Part shown: positions 5,875-8,090 of the stretch, piece after piece
Position numbering within the stretch: position 1 is the stretch's first letter
Layout: every line of letters starts with the position of its first letter
Assembly: GCA_016793185.1 (NCBI GenBank)
Contig: JAEUIK010000354.1
Location: 1 to 8,090, forward strand
From: Planctomycetaceae bacterium
GTDB lineage: Bacteria; Planctomycetota; Planctomycetia; Pirellulales; JAEUIK01
Direction of reading: 5' to 3'
DNA: 8,090 nucleotides
Notes under the pieces: model-generated
Databases searched by the model: none
Seen by the model: only the letters and a program-made list of their open reading frames with translations
Told to the model about the DNA's origin: nothing
Position numbers and translations under genes: made by a program

Positions 5875-6846
5875 ATGATCTCACTCTATCCCCTGCGCTT
5901 CCGCCCTCTGCTGCGCCACTACATCTGGGGCGGCGACCAACTCGCAACCCGGTTGCAGAAGCCGGTTCCTGCCGGCCAAACTTGCGCCGAGAGTTGGGAA
6001 ATCTGCGACCGGGGGGACGATCAGAGCGTCGTCGAGGCTGGGGGGTTAACGGGGACGACGCTCGGGGACCTCGTGCGCGAGCGTCCCAGCGAGATCTTCG
6101 GTCGCCAGCCAGCGCCGGAGCGCTTTCCACTATTGCTCAAGTTCCTCGACGCGCGCCATACCTTGTCGGTGCAGGTCCATCCCAACGACCGCCAGGCGGC
6201 GCTGCTCGCTCCGCCCGACCTGGGCAAGACCGAAGCCTGGGTCGTGCTGGCGGCCGAGCCCGAGGCCGTGATCTACGCCGGGCTCCTGCCGGGTGTCGAT
6301 GCCGAGCAATTGCAACGCGCGATCGATGCCGGGCGCTGCGCCGAGTGCTTGTTTCGCCTGCAGCCGCGCGTGGGAGACTGCATCTTCTTGCCGGCTGGCA
6401 CGGTGCATGCGCTGGGGGAGGGATTGCTCGTGGCCGAGATCCAGCAGGCGAGCGACACGACGTACCGACTCTTCGATTGGAACCGCGTGGGGGCCGATGG
6501 TCAGCCCCGCCCGCTGCATGTCCGCGAAGCGCTGTCGGTGATCGACTTCGCGCGCGGACCGGTGCGGCCGCAAACGCCGCAGCCCACCGACCGCGCGCAT
6601 GTCGAGCGACTCGTCGCCTGCGACCGCTTCGTGTTGGAGCGCGTGCAGGTCGAGCAGCCCATTGCGCTGGGAGGCGACGGCCGCTTTCATGTGCTAGCAG
6701 TCTTGAGCGGCGCCGTCACGGTCGCGGGGGATGCCAGCACCGCGCCCTTACAGGCGGGCGATAGCATTTTGCTCCCCGCCGCGGTGGGCGAAACCGCAAT
6801 CCAGCCCGCGCCGCGCGCCGTGCTGCTGGACGCGTATCTGCCGTAG
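5875..6846 (+). CDS. manA: Mannose-6-phosphate isomerase, class I (short ManA type)
   Basis: This cytoplasmic zinc enzyme interconverts mannose 6-phosphate and fructose 6-phosphate, feeding mannose into glycolysis or supplying mannose phosphate for GDP-mannose and cell-surface sugars. The 323-residue product fits the short class I (Bacillus-type) length. The cupin metal site is visible as SVQVHPND (98-105; Gln100 and His102), GKTEAW (117-122; Glu120) and AGTVHALGEG (174-183; His178). QASDTTYRLFDWNR (191-204) carries the conserved arginine of the active site. The N-terminal LYPLRFRPLLRHYIWGG matches the family start. ATG at 5875 is chosen; a TTG six bases earlier (5869) is in frame and would add two residues. 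The ribosome site is weak (AGG at 5860-5862). It diverges from tatC, and the next gene follows after 255 bases, so it is probably expressed alone. Confidence 0.95.
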   Translation: MISLYPLRFRPLLRHYIWGGDQLATRLQKPVPAGQTCAESWEICDRGDDQSVVEAGGLTGTTLGDLVRERPSEIFGRQPAPERFPLLLKFLDARHTLSVQVHPNDRQAALLAPPDLGKTEAWVVLAAEPEAVIYAGLLPGVDAEQLQRAIDAGRCAECLFRLQPRVGDCIFLPAGTVHALGEGLLVAEIQQASDTTYRLFDWNRVGADGQPRPLHVREALSVIDFARGPVRPQTPQPTDRAHVERLVACDRFVLERVQVEQPIALGGDGRFHVLAVLSGAVTVAGDASTAPLQAGDSILLPAAVGETAIQPAPRAVLLDAYLP

Positions 6847-6982
6847 CCCGAGCGACTTGCCCTTCTCGCGGCGGCTTCGGGCGGGCTGCGAACTCCGGGT
6901 CAAGTGCGGGATCGGGCGGCGACGATGCATGAAGACAGAGAAGGGATTCTCCGTCGATCGTGCCGCGGCCGCCGGTTTCGCC

Positions 6983-7011
6983 TGTTACCGGGGGGTCGCC
7001 CCGCCTATACT
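6983..7011 (+). promoter_or_regulatory. Candidate promoter of the lipoprotein gene
   Basis: TATACT (7006-7011) matches five of six -10 positions. At 17 bases upstream the -35 is poor (TGTTAC, 6983-6988). Transcription would begin near 7018, about 84 bases before the ATG at 7102. The rest of 6847-7101 shows no gene and no clear terminator for manA. Confidence 0.38.
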
Positions 7012-7101
7012 CCGGCCCCAAATTTCGTGCGTGCTGGCGTCATGCTCCTGCGCGGAGGCAACGGACGCTGCCGCGCGGGTCCGTCGCAAAGGATCGCAGG
7101 G

Positions 7102-7674
7102 ATGCGAAGGTTCCTGGCTGCCATATCGCTGGCGCTGCCCCTGGGGGCAGCCACTGGTTGCGCGAATCCCGAGATGGGGTTCCCGGCACTGTTCCGGGGT
7201 GGACCGCCGCGCCGCGAACAGGCACGCGCGCAGCACTTCGATCCCTACCCCACCGACGCCGGCGGCGGCGATATTCTCGGCGGGCGGCCGGAGGACTACC
7301 ACGATCAGATTCCCGAACCCGCGCGCTCGCGCTGGACGCTGCCGAAATTCTTCTCTTCCGGACGGCCCGTTCCACCGCCGGTGCCAACTCCCGCCGGCCC
7401 GCCGCCGACCGTCGTAATGCCTCCCCCAGGCACTGCGACGTATCCCAGCACCCCCTTTGCGAACCCGGGCTACCCCACGTCGAGTTATCCGTCGACGAGC
7501 TATCCCGCGTCTGGTGTCTCGACGGGTGGGGCGGTGCAAGCCGGGGGCGCGCTGCAGACCGGACAGGTAGCCGCTCCCCAACACGCCCCGACCGTGGCGC
7601 TGCAGCCGCGCCCGCTGGGGACACAGCCCGCCGGGTACGCGGCGCCCGGCTACAACTCGACGCCGCGCTACTGA
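7102..7674 (+). CDS. Small proline-rich lipoprotein of unknown function, planctomycete type
   Basis: The 190-residue product begins MRRFLAAISLALPLGAATGC, a signal peptide with a lipobox-like end (ATGC, Cys20) that would make it a lipoprotein; Ala rather than Leu at -3 makes this slightly atypical. The mature part has a charged region with HFDPYPTDAGGGDILGGRPE and YHDQIPEPARSRW, a pattern I associate with an unnamed planctomycete envelope-protein family. The C-terminal half is low-complexity Pro/Ser/Thr/Tyr/Gly, including imperfect YPTSSYPSTSYPAS repeats, and ends in Tyr. Start at 7102 is supported by AAAGGA (7088-7093) eight bases upstream and by the signal peptide; the frame is open further upstream without sensible protein. 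No enzymatic motif is visible. It probably sits in the envelope facing the periplasm. It lies between manA and the pseudouridine synthase gene with its own candidate promoter. Confidence 0.8.
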   Translation: MRRFLAAISLALPLGAATGCANPEMGFPALFRGGPPRREQARAQHFDPYPTDAGGGDILGGRPEDYHDQIPEPARSRWTLPKFFSSGRPVPPPVPTPAGPPPTVVMPPPGTATYPSTPFANPGYPTSSYPSTSYPASGVSTGGAVQAGGALQTGQVAAPQHAPTVALQPRPLGTQPAGYAAPGYNSTPRY

Positions 7675-7727
7675 TCCGCGCGCGACGCGCGAATGATCCG
7701 GCCCTGGGACCGCGAGGTTCGTCGGGT

Positions 7728-7733
7728 TAGAAT
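7728..7733 (+). promoter_or_regulatory. Possible -10 box for the pseudouridine synthase gene
   Basis: TAGAAT matches five of six -10 positions and lies about 100 bases before the ATG at 7837. The sequence 17 bases upstream, TGGGAC (7705-7710), is a weak -35. The gap 7675-7836 otherwise holds a short GC-only hairpin just after the lipoprotein stop, without a T run. Confidence 0.33.
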
Positions 7734-7836
7734 GGCCGGGCGAACACGCGTGATCGTCGCCCCTGCTGCCAGCCGGCTGGTCGGTCCGTAGCTTCACGGC
7801 GTGCGGCGACGAACAGTATTCTCTCGGCGGTGATGC

Positions 7837-8090
7837 ATGGCACTTCGTGGTCGATCGAAATCCAAACCGCGTCCCCCTGCGCGCCCGCGGGGCGCGAAGC
7901 CGCCCGGCGCTCCATCGAAGCCGGCCCGGCCGGGACGTCCGGCGCGCGGCAAGGGCAAGCCCGCGGCGCGCCGTCCGCGCGGGCGCCGGCCCGGTGCTCG
8001 AGTCGACGCGACCGAGCCCACGGAGTTCGGTCCGCAGCGCTTGCAGAAGGTGCTGGCCGCGGCCGGGTTGGGCAGCCGCCGCGAGTGCGA
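7837..8090 (+). CDS. rluB: N-terminal part of an RluB/RsuA-family 23S rRNA pseudouridine synthase, cut by window edge
   Basis: ATG at 7837 opens a frame that runs off the right edge after 84 codons. Residues 67-84, QRLQKVLAAAGLGSRREC, are the start of an S4 RNA-binding domain in the form characteristic of RluB-type pseudouridine synthases, which convert a uridine in the 23S rRNA peptidyl-transferase region to pseudouridine. The catalytic domain is outside the window, so membership of RluB rather than the related RsuA, RluE or RluF rests on the S4 sequence. Residues 1-60 form an Arg/Lys/Pro/Gly/Ala-rich disordered tail, starting MALRGRSKSKPRPPARPRG. E. coli RluB carries its basic extension at the other end. 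No strong ribosome site is visible (GGCGG at 7826-7830 is the nearest). The gene is probably transcribed from the -10 box at 7728. Confidence 0.85.
   Translation, partial: MALRGRSKSKPRPPARPRGAKPPGAPSKPARPGRPARGKGKPAARRPRGRRPGARVDATEPTEFGPQRLQKVLAAAGLGSRREC

Noticed and set aside
5864..5877. TATGCT box five bases before the manA ATG, suggesting a leaderless mRNA
   Set aside because: The spacing would fit leaderless transcription, but no -35-like sequence lies at about 17 bases (GCGCAC there), so I could not prefer it to chance.
6847..6890. GC-rich inverted repeat just after manA (AGCCCG paired with CGGGCT-like sequence)
   Set aside because: The stem is imperfect and no T run follows, so it cannot be called an intrinsic terminator.
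7470..7515. Short repeats encoding YPTSSYPSTSYPAS, considered as a CRISPR-like or tandem DNA repeat
   Set aside because: They are in frame within a coding region, imperfect at the DNA level, and explained by the low-complexity protein tail.
7676..7697. GCGCG-type hairpin after the lipoprotein stop codon
   Set aside because: Alternating GC sequence forms such hairpins by composition, and there is no U tract.

Overview
The window looks like a chromosomal stretch of a high-GC planctomycete, most likely of the Pirellulales type. The grounds are an ECF sigma factor gene overlapping the gene for a membrane-anchored Ser/Thr kinase with a TPR-like tail, a TatC enlarged by a big first periplasmic loop, and a small proline-rich lipoprotein of a kind common in that phylum. 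This assignment rests on family recognition, not on a marker gene. I see no mobile element, CRISPR array, tRNA or rRNA.

Layout. Bases 1-108 hold the leftward start of an exported protein cut by the window edge. Bases 109-573 are non-coding and contain a strong leftward intrinsic terminator (309-358), a leftward -10-like box, two identical GCAATTGC palindromes and a rightward sigma-70-like promoter. Bases 574-3907 form a two-gene operon whose reading frames overlap: an ECF sigma factor, then its partner kinase. tatC (3924-5378) runs leftward and converges on the kinase gene with 16 bases between the stop codons. Bases 5379-5874 are a divergent control region with a good leftward promoter for tatC and a weaker rightward one for manA. 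manA (5875-6846), the lipoprotein gene (7102-7674) and the start of an RluB-type 23S rRNA pseudouridine synthase gene (from 7837, cut by the right edge) all run rightward and probably have separate promoters.

How the genes fit together. The sigma factor and kinase look like one signalling unit: the kinase's C-terminal half probably lies outside the inner membrane and its kinase domain faces the sigma factor. No anti-sigma gene is visible beside them. The sigma factor lacks most of the acidic DAED-type motif and has Thr/Ser there, which suggests control by phosphorylation. The remaining genes are housekeeping or envelope functions (Tat export, mannose/fructose phosphate interconversion, a lipoprotein, rRNA modification) without an obvious shared pathway.

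I find no clearly new multi-gene system. The points most worth a second look are the sigma/kinase pair, the TatC insertion of about 225 residues, and the leftward terminator with no leftward gene upstream of it.
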